From contig JAQGOL010000033.1 of the NCBI GenBank assembly GCA_028293625.1, positions 1 to 64,000 on the forward strand: a DNA stretch of 64,000 bases, given 5' to 3'. This document shows positions 42,282 through 51,162 of this stretch, in pieces. Under the pieces are notes generated by a model that was not told the DNA's origin, searched no databases, and saw only the letters and a program-made list of their open reading frames with translations. A program made the position numbers and the translations under genes. The first letter of the stretch is position 1; each line of letters opens with the position of its first letter. Origin of the DNA: Chthoniobacteraceae bacterium (lineage in GTDB: Bacteria; Verrucomicrobiota; Verrucomicrobiia; Chthoniobacterales; Chthoniobacteraceae).

Positions 42282-45155
42282 ATGGCAGATCCCAAAATGT
42301 TTTCGGACGTTCTTCGTGAGGAACTGACGCATTTTCCACGGAACCCGGTTCCGCTGTCAGATTTAAAACAAAGTCCTACGGAACCAAAAACAGAGGCGGA
42401 ACGCCGGGCATTGGAAGCCGTAAGAAGAGCGGCGCTTTATGAGCAGCTTCATACCTGCCAGAACAAGATTTCGGCACTCTGTCTTTCCGGAGGCGGAATT
42501 CGCAGTGCGAGCTTTTCGCTCGGTGTTTTGCAAGGGCTCGCCAAGGCCGGGGTGCTTAAATCGTTTAATTATCTCTCGACGGTCTCAGGCGGCGGTTTTG
42601 TGGGCGGCTGGCTTACCGCATGGATAAAGGACCATTCTGAAAGGCCTGACGCGCTTACCACGCCGAGCCCGCTCACGACCCTTGAGTCGATAACCACGCG
42701 CAATCCTGTCGATCCCGAGGTCTCACAAATCCGGTTTCTGCGCGCATACAGCAATTACCTGGCGCCGCGCCTTGGCATTCTCTCCGCCGATACGTGGACG
42801 CTGATCGCCACGTTTCTGCGCAATATGCTGCTCAACTGGCTGGTGATCATCCCGTTGCTCATCACCGTTTTAATGGTTCCCCGCGCATTCATGGGAGGAA
42901 TCATGTCGAGGATGCCCGATTGGCTGGCACAGATCGCATGGCTCCTGGGCGGGATTTGCATCGCCATTTCCACGAGCTATGGAGTGGAAGATCTTCCTTC
43001 GGCGGGGAACAAGTGCGGGCGCGAAAAGCGATTCTTATTGAGACGACTGCTGCCGCTTATTTTCGGCGCGTGGATTTTGGTGCTGGGCTGGGCGTGGCGT
43101 TATAATTTGTCGCTTCCGACGCCCACTCCCGAGGCAGTAAATCAAGTGGGCAACTTCAGTGTCGCCGACCCGCTTCTTTGGTGGCAGCCGCTGCTCTTTT
43201 TTGTTGTCGCCACCCTGGTTGGAACCGGCTTCGGACTGTTTCGTGCGCGCAATCGCAACTCGAGAAAAGTCGTGCGTGCAACCGACCTTGTCTGGGGGGC
43301 ATTCAGCCAGATTCTCAGCGCGCTGCTCGGCGCACTTGCCATCTGGTGGGTAGCCGTTCACTGGTTTGCCACGCCGACCGCGCGCGATTCGGTCATTAAT
43401 TACGCCGCCTTCGCGCCGCCTTTGCTTCTTGGCGTGTTTTTATTGGGAAACTTCCTTTTCAGCGGTCTGGCGGGCCGGGTAACCGAGGATGAAGACCGCG
43501 AATGGTGGGGGCGTGCCAGCGGCTGGGTTCTGCTTTCGATCGTCACGCTCACAATTCTTGGCGTCATTGTCTTTTGGTGCCCGATTTGGATTGCATGGCT
43601 TGAGCAGAGCAATATTTCGCCGAAAACAATTTTCACGACAATCGGCGGCCTTGGCGGGATCTCGGGCGTGTTATCGGCTCTCCTTGGTTACAGCAGCAAA
43701 AACGGCGTTGATCAGGGCGGCAACAACCGGCTGAGGGCTCTCATTCCCACCATCGGCGCCATTCTCTTTCTGGTGTCGCTGGCGGTCCTGCTCATCGTCA
43801 TATTTGATCACCTGATCGGACCCGCCTATGAGCTCCCTTTCACCACGCCCAACGGCTTCTGGAACCCGGAGGCGCTCTGGCTGGTAGGTTGCTTTTTTAT
43901 TCCGCTCATCATCGGTCTCCTGATGAGTTTCCTCATCAACGTGAACGATTTTTCTCTTCACGCCATGTACCGGAACCGGCTGATCCGTGCCTACTTTGGC
44001 GCGGCGCGCAAAGAGCGGAACGCGCACCCGTTTACCGGGTTTGATCCCAAAGACAATTTTGAGCTTAAAACGCTCGTGAAGGAAGCCCGCGCGCAGCAGC
44101 CCCTGCACATCATCAACACTTCGCTGAACCTGGTTGCCTCGCAGAATCTGGCCTGGCAGGAACGCAAAGCCGAACCTTTCAGCATCAGCTGTCTGCATTG
44201 CGGCTGCGCGGATCCCGCCATCGGTTATCAGCCGGCGGATACTTATGCGGAAGGGATCTCGATCGGCACCGCGATCACCATCTCCGGCGCGGCTGCCAAT
44301 CCCAACATGGGCTATCATTCCTCTCCGCTGGTCACGCTGCTGATGACGCTTTTTAACGTGCGTCTCGGCTGGTGGCTGCCCAATCCGGGCAAGCCCGGCC
44401 ATGAGGTTTGGAGCTGGCGCGGCCCGCGGTTCTCGGCCGGGCCACTCCTTACCGAAGCGTTTGGGATGACCACCAATGAATATTCGTACGTGAATCTTTC
44501 CGATGGCGGCCATTTTGAAAATCTCGGCATCTATGAAATGGTGCTGCGGCGCTGCCATTTCATCGTCGCCATCGATGGCGGCCAGGACGAAAAATACGTG
44601 TTTGAGGATCTCGGCAATGCCATCCGCAAGATCCGGATCGACATGGGTATCACGCTCGATATCCAGCTCAAATATGTCAATCCGCAGCGGGACAACAAGC
44701 AGCTGGCCCATTGCGCCTATGGCGTCATTAAATACGGCGACGTCGATACCGTGCCGGACCCGGCTGATCCAAGCGGGAAAAGGCGCATTGAAGCGCCAAG
44801 TGGCCATTTTGTTTATATTAAACCGGTGCTGACTGGTGAAGAACCGGCCGATGTAGGCAATTATCACGCGGCGCATCCGGCTTTTCCACATGAAACCACG
44901 AGCGACCAGTTTTTCAGCGAATCCCAGCTCGAAAGCTACCGCATGCTCGGCTGCCATTCGATGACCCAGATTGCCGGAAAGGTCAGCGGCTCGGAAACGT
45001 GCTCCACGTTTGGCAGCCTGAAAGCGTTTATGGATCGGGTCAAAGTTTATACGGAAGGCGCGGCGGCGGCACCGGATAACGATGAGCCGCCACCTGTCTT
45101 TGAACGCTGGATGCGCGCGGTCATCGAAAGCGAGAACGGCCATAATGGCCATTGA
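42282..45155 (+). CDS. Patatin-like phospholipase interrupted by a multi-pass membrane domain
   Basis: The 957-residue product starts after a strong ribosome site (AAGGAG, 42269-42274). The patatin fold is seen at the N-terminus: oxyanion loop LSGGGIRSASFSLGVLQGL (GGGIR, 70-74) and nucleophile S102 in STVSGGGFVGG. The catalytic aspartate (SDGGHFENLGIYEM, about residue 741) comes only after a long insertion with many hydrophobic segments (roughly residues 180-580, e.g. LVIIPLLITVLMVPRAFM, WVLLSIVTLTILGVIVFW). The catalytic dyad is thus complete but split. Patatins are Ser-Asp lipid acyl hydrolases; this one is membrane bound. Confidence 0.85.
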   Translation: MADPKMFSDVLREELTHFPRNPVPLSDLKQSPTEPKTEAERRALEAVRRAALYEQLHTCQNKISALCLSGGGIRSASFSLGVLQGLAKAGVLKSFNYLSTVSGGGFVGGWLTAWIKDHSERPDALTTPSPLTTLESITTRNPVDPEVSQIRFLRAYSNYLAPRLGILSADTWTLIATFLRNMLLNWLVIIPLLITVLMVPRAFMGGIMSRMPDWLAQIAWLLGGICIAISTSYGVEDLPSAGNKCGREKRFLLRRLLPLIFGAWILVLGWAWRYNLSLPTPTPEAVNQVGNFSVADPLLWWQPLLFFVVATLVGTGFGLFRARNRNSRKVVRATDLVWGAFSQILSALLGALAIWWVAVHWFATPTARDSVINYAAFAPPLLLGVFLLGNFLFSGLAGRVTEDEDREWWGRASGWVLLSIVTLTILGVIVFWCPIWIAWLEQSNISPKTIFTTIGGLGGISGVLSALLGYSSKNGVDQGGNNRLRALIPTIGAILFLVSLAVLLIVIFDHLIGPAYELPFTTPNGFWNPEALWLVGCFFIPLIIGLLMSFLINVNDFSLHAMYRNRLIRAYFGAARKERNAHPFTGFDPKDNFELKTLVKEARAQQPLHIINTSLNLVASQNLAWQERKAEPFSISCLHCGCADPAIGYQPADTYAEGISIGTAITISGAAANPNMGYHSSPLVTLLMTLFNVRLGWWLPNPGKPGHEVWSWRGPRFSAGPLLTEAFGMTTNEYSYVNLSDGGHFENLGIYEMVLRRCHFIVAIDGGQDEKYVFEDLGNAIRKIRIDMGITLDIQLKYVNPQRDNKQLAHCAYGVIKYGDVDTVPDPADPSGKRRIEAPSGHFVYIKPVLTGEEPADVGNYHAAHPAFPHETTSDQFFSESQLESYRMLGCHSMTQIAGKVSGSETCSTFGSLKAFMDRVKVYTEGAAAAPDNDEPPPVFERWMRAVIESENGHNGH

Positions 45156-45243
45156 TGGCGGGCGATCGCGGCGCGCGGGCTGGAACTTCGGTGGCTCTTA
45201 AAAGCTTTCTGTGCTTAATAAGACGCCCTTCCCTTTTTATCCC

Positions 45244-45747
45244 GTGAAAACCATCGCCCCGATTTTACTGATTCTTTCATTGGCGCCGCTTGCCTTTGGG
45301 CAGTTCGACACGCCAGCCGCCCTGAAATCCATTAGTAAAGTGCAACCGGACGGCACCATGATGACCACCGTTGTTGATCCCGACAAGCACACCACCGAAG
45401 AGATCCATAGCGATAAGTCCGGCAAGGTGTTGAAGAAAACATTGTTTATTTTTAACGAAAATAATGTCGCCTCGGGTGCCGTTTATTACGACGGCAAGGG
45501 TGTGATCCGCTACAAGGAGCGCTATACCGTCGATTCTTCCAATCGCGTTGCCGAATCCGCGATCTATTCCGCCACCGATCAGCCGCTCGGACGCCGCGTC
45601 TTTAATTTCGACGCAAAAGGCAACCCGCATGTGGAGGATTACGACGCGGCCGGCAAGCTGATGCCCCAAAGCGCGATGCCCACCAAGCGCCCAAATAACG
45701 CGCCACCTTCGGCGCCGACGATCCGCCGGGCGCTTCCTGCCCGCTAG
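45244..45747 (+). CDS. Secreted protein of unknown function
   Basis: A GTG at 45244 begins a good signal peptide (VKTIAPILLILSLAPLAFGQ); a GTG at 45211 would add 11 residues. The mature 147 or so residues carry repeated strands such as SDKSGKVLKKTLFIFNENN, YYDGKGVIRYKERYTVDSS and NFDAKGNPHVEDYDAAGKL, resembling short RHS/YD-like or MORN-like beta repeats. The tail is Pro/Ala/Arg rich. I do not recognise a family. Confidence 0.65.
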   Translation: MKTIAPILLILSLAPLAFGQFDTPAALKSISKVQPDGTMMTTVVDPDKHTTEEIHSDKSGKVLKKTLFIFNENNVASGAVYYDGKGVIRYKERYTVDSSNRVAESAIYSATDQPLGRRVFNFDAKGNPHVEDYDAAGKLMPQSAMPTKRPNNAPPSAPTIRRALPAR

Positions 45748-45782
45748 CCCTGGCATTGCCTCGGTCGAGTTTCCCGCGGTCC

Positions 45783-45841
45783 AAGTTCCCCCAAGTTTCC
45801 CCCCCAAGTTTCCCCCCCAAGTTTCCCCCCAGTTCCCCCCA
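45783..45841 (+). repeat. C-rich tandem repeat ahead of the zincin gene
   Basis: About four units of AAGTTTCCCCCCC and a partial one occupy the 60 bases before the ATG at 45847. The AAGT starts at 45783, 45793, 45806 and 45819 are 10, 13 and 13 bp apart, and AGTT follows at 45831. The C runs are 5 to 8 long and hence prone to slippage. No Shine-Dalgarno is left in front of the gene. The tract could vary in length between cells or be a hairpin-free spacer; only the repeat itself is seen. Confidence 0.8.
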
Positions 45842-45846
45842 GCAGA

Positions 45847-47145
45847 ATGATACGGCGCGTTGTTGCTTTTTTTTGTGTCTTTATAATCGGGTTGCTGGCC
45901 GCGGAGCTGCTCCGGTATTCGAGTCCGTTTGGGGAGCGGACAAGCGGTTTGGCGGCCCGCCGGATAGCGCTTTTAACGGAAGAAAATGACCGTTTGCGCG
46001 CACTGGTTGTTGAGAGTGAAAAATCCAAGGCGCTTGAGAAAAGCAAGGCGCGGCGCGCAGTGGTTGAACGCGATGTGGAGGCGATTCGAGGACTGAAATT
46101 CAAGACACCGGTTGATTATCAGGTGCTCGATCGCAAACAGATCAAGGCGGTCATTGAAGGCAAACTGGCCGAGGTCTTTTCCGAACAGGAATTTGTCAAC
46201 ATCACCGCCGCGCTTTCCCGGCTCGGGCTGCTCGAAGCCGGTTTCCCTTTGAGGCGAAAATACATCGACCTTTTGGGCGAACAGGTTGCTGCCTTCTACG
46301 ACCAGCATCAGCACAAGCTCTTCATGTTTGAGGATGCGTCGCTCGAAAATGAGCAAAACCGCGTGGTGCTCGCCCATGAATTAACCCACGCGCTCCAGGA
46401 TCAGCATTTTGGCCTGAGCCGGCTGCCGTTGGAAATCAAGACCGATGACGATCGCGCCGCCGCGGCGAGTGCGCTCTGCGAAGGCGAGGCGACCCTGGTC
46501 ATGAGCGAGTTCATGCTCAAAAACCTCTCGTTGGGTTCGCTTAAATCGGCATTGACCGCGTCGCTGACCCAAAACATGGATCAGATTGCCAAGGCGCCCC
46601 GCTATTTGCGCGAGATGCTTGTCTTTCCTTACCTGCGCGGCCAGGAGTTCTGCGGCGCGCTCTTCAGCCAGGGCGGTTATGCGGCGCTGACAAAAGCGTA
46701 TGAGAATCCGCCCAGTTCAACCGCGCAGATTTTGCATCCCGAGAAGTTCGCGGCAGAAGAGCGGGAAGAACCGATCAGGATCGAATGGCCCGATTTGCGG
46801 GTGAAAGGCGAGGCACCGATCGCCGACAACGTGCTTGGCGAAATGGGGATCCGGATTTTATTCACCGAATGGCTCGATGCCGCCGCCGGCGAACACGCTT
46901 CTGCGGGATGGCGCGGCGATCGTTACCTTTGCTTTGAACATGGGCTGGTCTGGAAAACGGTCTGGGCAAGCGGGCAGCACGCCGCGGCATTCATCGAGGC
47001 TGAGAAAAAGACGTTCGCCAAACGGTATGCATCCGAGCCGGGCCGGGTGACGCGCGTTCTTTTGCAAAATGAGAGGGAAGTGCTCGTCATCGACACGGCG
47101 GACGAAGCGTGGGCAGCTGCGCTGGAAGCTCAGTTTGGGAAGTAA
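45847..47145 (+). CDS. Membrane-anchored zincin metallopeptidase
   Basis: The 432-residue product has an N-terminal membrane helix (VVAFFCVFIIGLLAAELL), a short coiled coil (ALLTEENDRLRALVVESEKSK), then a globular domain. The zinc motif is VVLAHELTHALQDQHF (HELTH); EGEA about 35 residues later may give the third ligand, in the gluzincin manner. This fits a peptidase facing the periplasm. I do not know a characterised homologue. It starts directly after the C-rich tandem repeat. Confidence 0.75.
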   Translation: MIRRVVAFFCVFIIGLLAAELLRYSSPFGERTSGLAARRIALLTEENDRLRALVVESEKSKALEKSKARRAVVERDVEAIRGLKFKTPVDYQVLDRKQIKAVIEGKLAEVFSEQEFVNITAALSRLGLLEAGFPLRRKYIDLLGEQVAAFYDQHQHKLFMFEDASLENEQNRVVLAHELTHALQDQHFGLSRLPLEIKTDDDRAAAASALCEGEATLVMSEFMLKNLSLGSLKSALTASLTQNMDQIAKAPRYLREMLVFPYLRGQEFCGALFSQGGYAALTKAYENPPSSTAQILHPEKFAAEEREEPIRIEWPDLRVKGEAPIADNVLGEMGIRILFTEWLDAAAGEHASAGWRGDRYLCFEHGLVWKTVWASGQHAAAFIEAEKKTFAKRYASEPGRVTRVLLQNEREVLVIDTADEAWAAALEAQFGK

Positions 47146-47200
47146 GCCGCGCGTTGTGCGGATTGCATGAAAGCGAACTCCTGCCTTAGGCTGCAGCTCC

Positions 47201-48214
47201 ATGGACAAAACCGAAATGCGCCTCGACCCGTTGACAGAGGCCTGGACCATTTTTTCCGAAGCCCGCGCTGCACGGCCCGCATTCGGTTCGGTGCTGCGCG
47301 AAGCGATGGAATCGCCGGTGCCAAATCCGTTTCTCGCCGGTTTGGAACGGTTTGCCCCGCATACCTTGCATGAAACCCCGGGACCGCTCGGCTGGCAGGT
47401 GCGTGTGGTTCCCAACCGCGCGCCAGTCCTCCGCGTCGAAGGCGATCCCACCCGGCACGGCGACGGCTTTTACGATCGCATGGACGGGGTGGGGGCCCAT
47501 GAAGTCATTATTGAGGATCCCGGCCATCGCGCTTTGGAAGCGCTCTCACTCACCGAGGTTGGGCAGGTCATCAATGCCTGGAAAGTTCGGATGCTCGACC
47601 TCATGCGCGATCCGCGCATGCGTTCCTTTTCCATTTTAAAGAATGTCGGCCAGGCCGCCGGTGGCTATCTGCATCATTCCGTCAGCCAGCTTGTCGCCAT
47701 GGCGGTTATTTTTCCGCTGCTTAAACGCAAGCTCGAGACCGCCCGCGCCTTTTACGAACTCAAAAAACGCTCCATTTTTGAGGATATCCTCAGTGAAGAG
47801 GTCCGCACCGGCACCCGCCTGATCTACGAAAACAACGGGTTCGCGGTTTTTTGCCCGTATGCGGCACGGACCCCGTTTGAGATCGCCATTTATCCCAAGC
47901 GCCAGTGCCCCGATTTTCACGGCTTGAGTGACCAGGAGGAAGCGCAATTGGCCGATGCGCTGCGGACGGCGCTCTCCAAACTTTCCAAGGCGCTCAATCA
48001 TCCCCCCTACAATCTCATGCTTTTCACGGCGCCAACCCGGACCACCCGGCGCGATCATTGGACAAGTATCGAACGCGATTTTCGCTGGCATATGGAAATC
48101 GTGCCGCGGCTTGATCACCTCGGCGGCCTTGAATTGGGCACCGGTTGCTGGGTCAACAGCGTTTGGCCCGAAGTGGCCGCCGATTATTTGCGCGGAATCG
48201 CAGTTAACGAATGA
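47201..48214 (+). CDS. GalT-like (HIT superfamily) nucleotidyltransferase homologue
   Basis: The 337 residues follow the galactose-1-phosphate uridylyltransferase pattern: RLDPLTEAWTIFSEARAARP at the N-terminus, VVPNRAPVLR, GAHEVIIEDPGH, KNVGQAAGGYLHHSVSQ and FRWHMEIVPRL. In GalT the active site is HPHGQ with the second His as nucleophile. The aligned residues here are HSVSQ (159-163), so that His appears to be Val161. The protein may therefore be inactive as a transferase or may use another reaction. Eight bases separate it from acylphosphatase. Confidence 0.75.
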   Translation: MDKTEMRLDPLTEAWTIFSEARAARPAFGSVLREAMESPVPNPFLAGLERFAPHTLHETPGPLGWQVRVVPNRAPVLRVEGDPTRHGDGFYDRMDGVGAHEVIIEDPGHRALEALSLTEVGQVINAWKVRMLDLMRDPRMRSFSILKNVGQAAGGYLHHSVSQLVAMAVIFPLLKRKLETARAFYELKKRSIFEDILSEEVRTGTRLIYENNGFAVFCPYAARTPFEIAIYPKRQCPDFHGLSDQEEAQLADALRTALSKLSKALNHPPYNLMLFTAPTRTTRRDHWTSIERDFRWHMEIVPRLDHLGGLELGTGCWVNSVWPEVAADYLRGIAVNE

Positions 48215-48221
48215 ACCGTTT

Positions 48222-48494
48222 ATGATTGGACGCCAGGTATTTTACGATGGCCGCGTGCAGGGAGTCGGCTTCCGCTTCAAGGTAAAATCGCTTGCCCGCG
48301 GCTACGAGGTGACCGGCCTGGTGCGTAACCTTCCCGATGGCCGTGTCGAATTGCAGGTCAGCGGCGAGCAATGGGAAGTCGAAGGTTTTTTGGAGGCGAT
48401 CACCGAGAGCGAACTCAAAAGCCATATCCGCGGCGTCGACGTCCATCCCATTGCGCCGCTCTCTGAAATGCGCGGATTTGAAATTGCGAGTTGA
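48222..48494 (+). CDS. acyP: Acylphosphatase
   Basis: The 90-residue cytoplasmic enzyme hydrolyses acyl phosphates such as 1,3-bisphosphoglycerate or carbamoyl phosphate. The signature VFYDGRVQGVGFRFKV holds catalytic Arg18, and GLVRNLPDGRVELQV holds catalytic Asn36. Size and ferredoxin-like pattern are normal. It starts 7 bp after the GalT-like gene stop and should be co-transcribed with it. Confidence 0.95.
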   Translation: MIGRQVFYDGRVQGVGFRFKVKSLARGYEVTGLVRNLPDGRVELQVSGEQWEVEGFLEAITESELKSHIRGVDVHPIAPLSEMRGFEIAS

Positions 48495-48585
48495 TCCCTT
48501 TTCATTGGGCCGCACCAATGGCACCCTTGGCGAACCCGTCCACCTGTCCCATTAAAACTTCAGTGAGTGCCCCGCTCGCTTCAGT

Positions 48586-49434
48586 ATGTCTGCCCCTGCT
48601 ATTTCCATTAAGAGCCTTACAAAGGTTTATCCAATCCCGTTTAAACGCGAGGAACTCGTTGCCGTAAAAGATCTCTCGCTCGAAGTCGAAGCGGGCCAGG
48701 TCTACGGGCTCCTTGGACCGAACGGCTCTGGCAAAAGCACCACGATGAAAATCGTGCTTGGCCTTGTCACCCCCACTTCCGGCACCACCGAGATCTTTGG
48801 CCGCAACAGCCGCTATGTCGAAAGCCGGGAAGATGTCGGGTTCCTGCCTGAGAACCCCTACTTTTACAAATTCCTCACCGGCCAGGAAACGTTGAACTTC
48901 TACGGCAAACTTTGCCGGCTCAGCGGCGCCAAGCTGCGTGAGCGGACCCGGGAACTGCTGAATCTGGTCGGCCTTGAAAACGCGGCAAACCGGCGCATTG
49001 GCGGTTATTCAAAAGGGATGCTGCAACGGATCGGCTTGGCGCAGGCGCTTATTCAGGAGCCGCGTCTTCTGGTGCTCGATGAACCGACGGCGGGGGTTGA
49101 TCCCTCGGGTTCCCGGGAAATCCGCGATTTGATTCTCAATTTTAAAAGCCGCGGGATCACCGTGCTGCTCTGCTCGCATCTGCTTGGCCAGGTCCAGGAG
49201 ATTTGCGATCGGATCGGCATCCTGCACGAGGGCGTGCTCGTGCGGGAAGGCAAGCTTAACGATCTGATCTCCATTGAGAGCCAGACTGAACTCATCCTCG
49301 AAAATGCCACGCCCGAACTGATTGCCGAATTGGAAATCGCCATTGCCCGTTCCAAAGCCACCGTCGTTGAGAAACGCAAACCGCAAACCAATCTGGAACG
49401 CTACTTTTTGGAAGTCACCGGAGGGCGCAAGTAA
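48586..49434 (+). CDS. ABC transporter ATP-binding protein
   Basis: The 282-residue ATPase has Walker A GPNGSGKST, signature YSKGMLQRIGLAQAL and Walker B LLVLDEPTAGVDP. The C-terminal extension (TELILENATPELIAELEIAI) is typical of ABC-2 type exporters (CcmA/NatA/Gld-like). Its stop overlaps the permease start (TAATG). The set resembles ABC-2 exporters that move lipids or polysaccharides; substrate unknown. Confidence 0.9.
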   Translation: MSAPAISIKSLTKVYPIPFKREELVAVKDLSLEVEAGQVYGLLGPNGSGKSTTMKIVLGLVTPTSGTTEIFGRNSRYVESREDVGFLPENPYFYKFLTGQETLNFYGKLCRLSGAKLRERTRELLNLVGLENAANRRIGGYSKGMLQRIGLAQALIQEPRLLVLDEPTAGVDPSGSREIRDLILNFKSRGITVLLCSHLLGQVQEICDRIGILHEGVLVREGKLNDLISIESQTELILENATPELIAELEIAIARSKATVVEKRKPQTNLERYFLEVTGGRK

Positions 49435-50357
49435 TGTCCGCTACATTGAGCCCCGCCGTTTCCAGCCGTCCGACCCAGCATACCGGTTTTTCCCTTTCCC
49501 GGATCTGGGCGATTGCCTCGAACACGTTGCTTGAGCTTATCCGGCTGAAGGTTTTTTACTTCATGCTGCTCTTTGGCGTGGTGATCATCGGCAGCTCGCT
49601 CTTCATGGTGAAGTTCAGCTTCCAGGAGCAGTTTCAAGTCCTGAAGGACGTTTCCCTTGGCGCCATGTCGATCTTTACGTGGCTGCTCGCCGTCCTTTCG
49701 ACCGCGATGCTGCTGCCAAACGACATCGAAGATCGCACCCTTTACACGATCCTGGCCAAGCCGGTGCCGCGCCTTGAATATCTGCTCGGCAAACTCATTG
49801 GCGTTCTTCTGATGCTCGCCATCGCGATGACGCTCATGGGGGTGGTCTTCGCCGCGATCCTTTACAGCCGCCAGCAGACTGTCCTGGCTGAAACGCTCGC
49901 CTCGCTGCCGCCAGGCAAGGAGCTCGATGCCGCCCTGCATGCCCTCCAATCGGCCACGTTTAACGCCAATCTTTTGCCCGGCATCGCTCTGATTTATATC
50001 AAGGCGGCCATCTGCGCGGCGTTGACGCTGCTCATTTCGACATTCGCCTCCTCGTCGATTTTCACGATCATGGTTTCGATCATGGTTTATCTGATTGGTC
50101 ACGTGCAGCCGATCGCCCGCGAGTATTGGCTCACCCAGATGCCCGGCGGCCATGAACCCTCGGCGCTTTTGAAAATCTTCGTCGGATTTGTCGCCCTCGT
50201 TTTCCCCGATTTCCAGCTTTTCAACCTTGTGGATGACGTCGTGGTCGGCAACGCCATTCCGCTTGCGATGTTTCTGAAAACTGCCGGACTCGGGTGCAGT
50301 TACATCGCGATCTACACGCTGGTCGCCTACGCCTTTTTTGCCAACAAGGAGCTCTGA
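49434..50357 (+). CDS. ABC-2 type transporter permease
   Basis: The 307-residue product has about six membrane helices (e.g. LLAVLSTAMLLPNDIEDRTLY region, LIGVLLMLAIAMTLMGVVFAAILY, AALTLLISTFASSSIFTIMVS). RTLYTILAKPVPRLEYLLGKL is the ABC-2 permease hallmark (the 'LYTILAKP' segment). It is coupled by TAATG with the ATPase and by TGATG with the next gene. Confidence 0.87.
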   Translation: MSATLSPAVSSRPTQHTGFSLSRIWAIASNTLLELIRLKVFYFMLLFGVVIIGSSLFMVKFSFQEQFQVLKDVSLGAMSIFTWLLAVLSTAMLLPNDIEDRTLYTILAKPVPRLEYLLGKLIGVLLMLAIAMTLMGVVFAAILYSRQQTVLAETLASLPPGKELDAALHALQSATFNANLLPGIALIYIKAAICAALTLLISTFASSSIFTIMVSIMVYLIGHVQPIAREYWLTQMPGGHEPSALLKIFVGFVALVFPDFQLFNLVDDVVVGNAIPLAMFLKTAGLGCSYIAIYTLVAYAFFANKEL

Positions 50358-51157
50358 TGCAAAACGCGCTCCTCAAAGGGAAAGTTCAGGCGCGTCTGAT
50401 TGCGATCGCCATTTTGCTGCTTTTTGGCGCTGTGCGGCTTCGCTTTGAACAGCAACTAACCAATGAACATCGGGCCGCCTATTTTCATAGCGCCCAGCTT
50501 AACCTCGATCTGCGCCAGCAACTCGGCCAGATGGGGTTCCTCGCCGCGCTCAGCGGATTCCGCGCGACGGCGGCCGACGTTTTATGGATCCAGGCCAATA
50601 GCGCTTTTCAACGCGTGGAATGGGGCCGCATGAAGCTGCTTCTTGAAGCGGTCACATCGCTTCAGCCGCGGTGCGAGATGTTCTGGGATCTCTCGGCGTG
50701 GCATATGGCTTTTAACGCAAGCGCTTCCGCTCTCGAAGATAGGAAACAGCCTCGCGAAATCCTCCGGGTCAAAGCGCAGCGTGAATATTTTAAGATCGGG
50801 GAAGACTTCCTGCTCCGTGGGATTCAAAACAACCCCGACAAAGAAGAGCTCTACGAAAAGATCGCCTTTTTATATGAGCAGAAATTTCGTGATCATCTCA
50901 AAGCCTTCGAATATTACCGCAAAGCCGCAACCTTCCCCGAGGCACTCGGTTACGTGAAACGATTTGCTGCTTATCACCTTGCGGAAATTCCCGGACGCGA
51001 AAGCGAAGCTTACGCCGAACTGGTTGCTCTTTATAACATGGGTGAGAAAGAATGGGCCGATACCCTGTTTACAAAATTGAATACGCTTGAAGAAAAGCTG
51101 AACATCCCCGCTGACAAAAAAATTCCCCGGCCGCCCCAGCCCGCTTCCCACAATTAG
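50357..51157 (+). CDS. Membrane-anchored helical protein linked to the ABC exporter
   Basis: The 266-residue product overlaps the permease stop (TGATG at 50355-50359). It has an N-terminal helix (LIAIAILLLFGAVRLRF), then a hydrophilic alpha-helical body with TPR-like pairs (VEWGRMKLLLEAVTSLQPRC, EDFLLRGIQNNPDKEELYEKI, DHLKAFEYYRKAATFPEALG). I do not recognise the family. Translational coupling suggests it is a subunit or partner of the transporter. Confidence 0.75.
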   Translation: MQNALLKGKVQARLIAIAILLLFGAVRLRFEQQLTNEHRAAYFHSAQLNLDLRQQLGQMGFLAALSGFRATAADVLWIQANSAFQRVEWGRMKLLLEAVTSLQPRCEMFWDLSAWHMAFNASASALEDRKQPREILRVKAQREYFKIGEDFLLRGIQNNPDKEELYEKIAFLYEQKFRDHLKAFEYYRKAATFPEALGYVKRFAAYHLAEIPGRESEAYAELVALYNMGEKEWADTLFTKLNTLEEKLNIPADKKIPRPPQPASHN

Positions 51158-51162
51158 TTCAC

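Noticed and set aside
43671-45152. 493-codon minus-strand frame
   Set aside because: It lies antisense to the patatin gene, whose catalytic motifs are clear; the frame is a GC-skew shadow.
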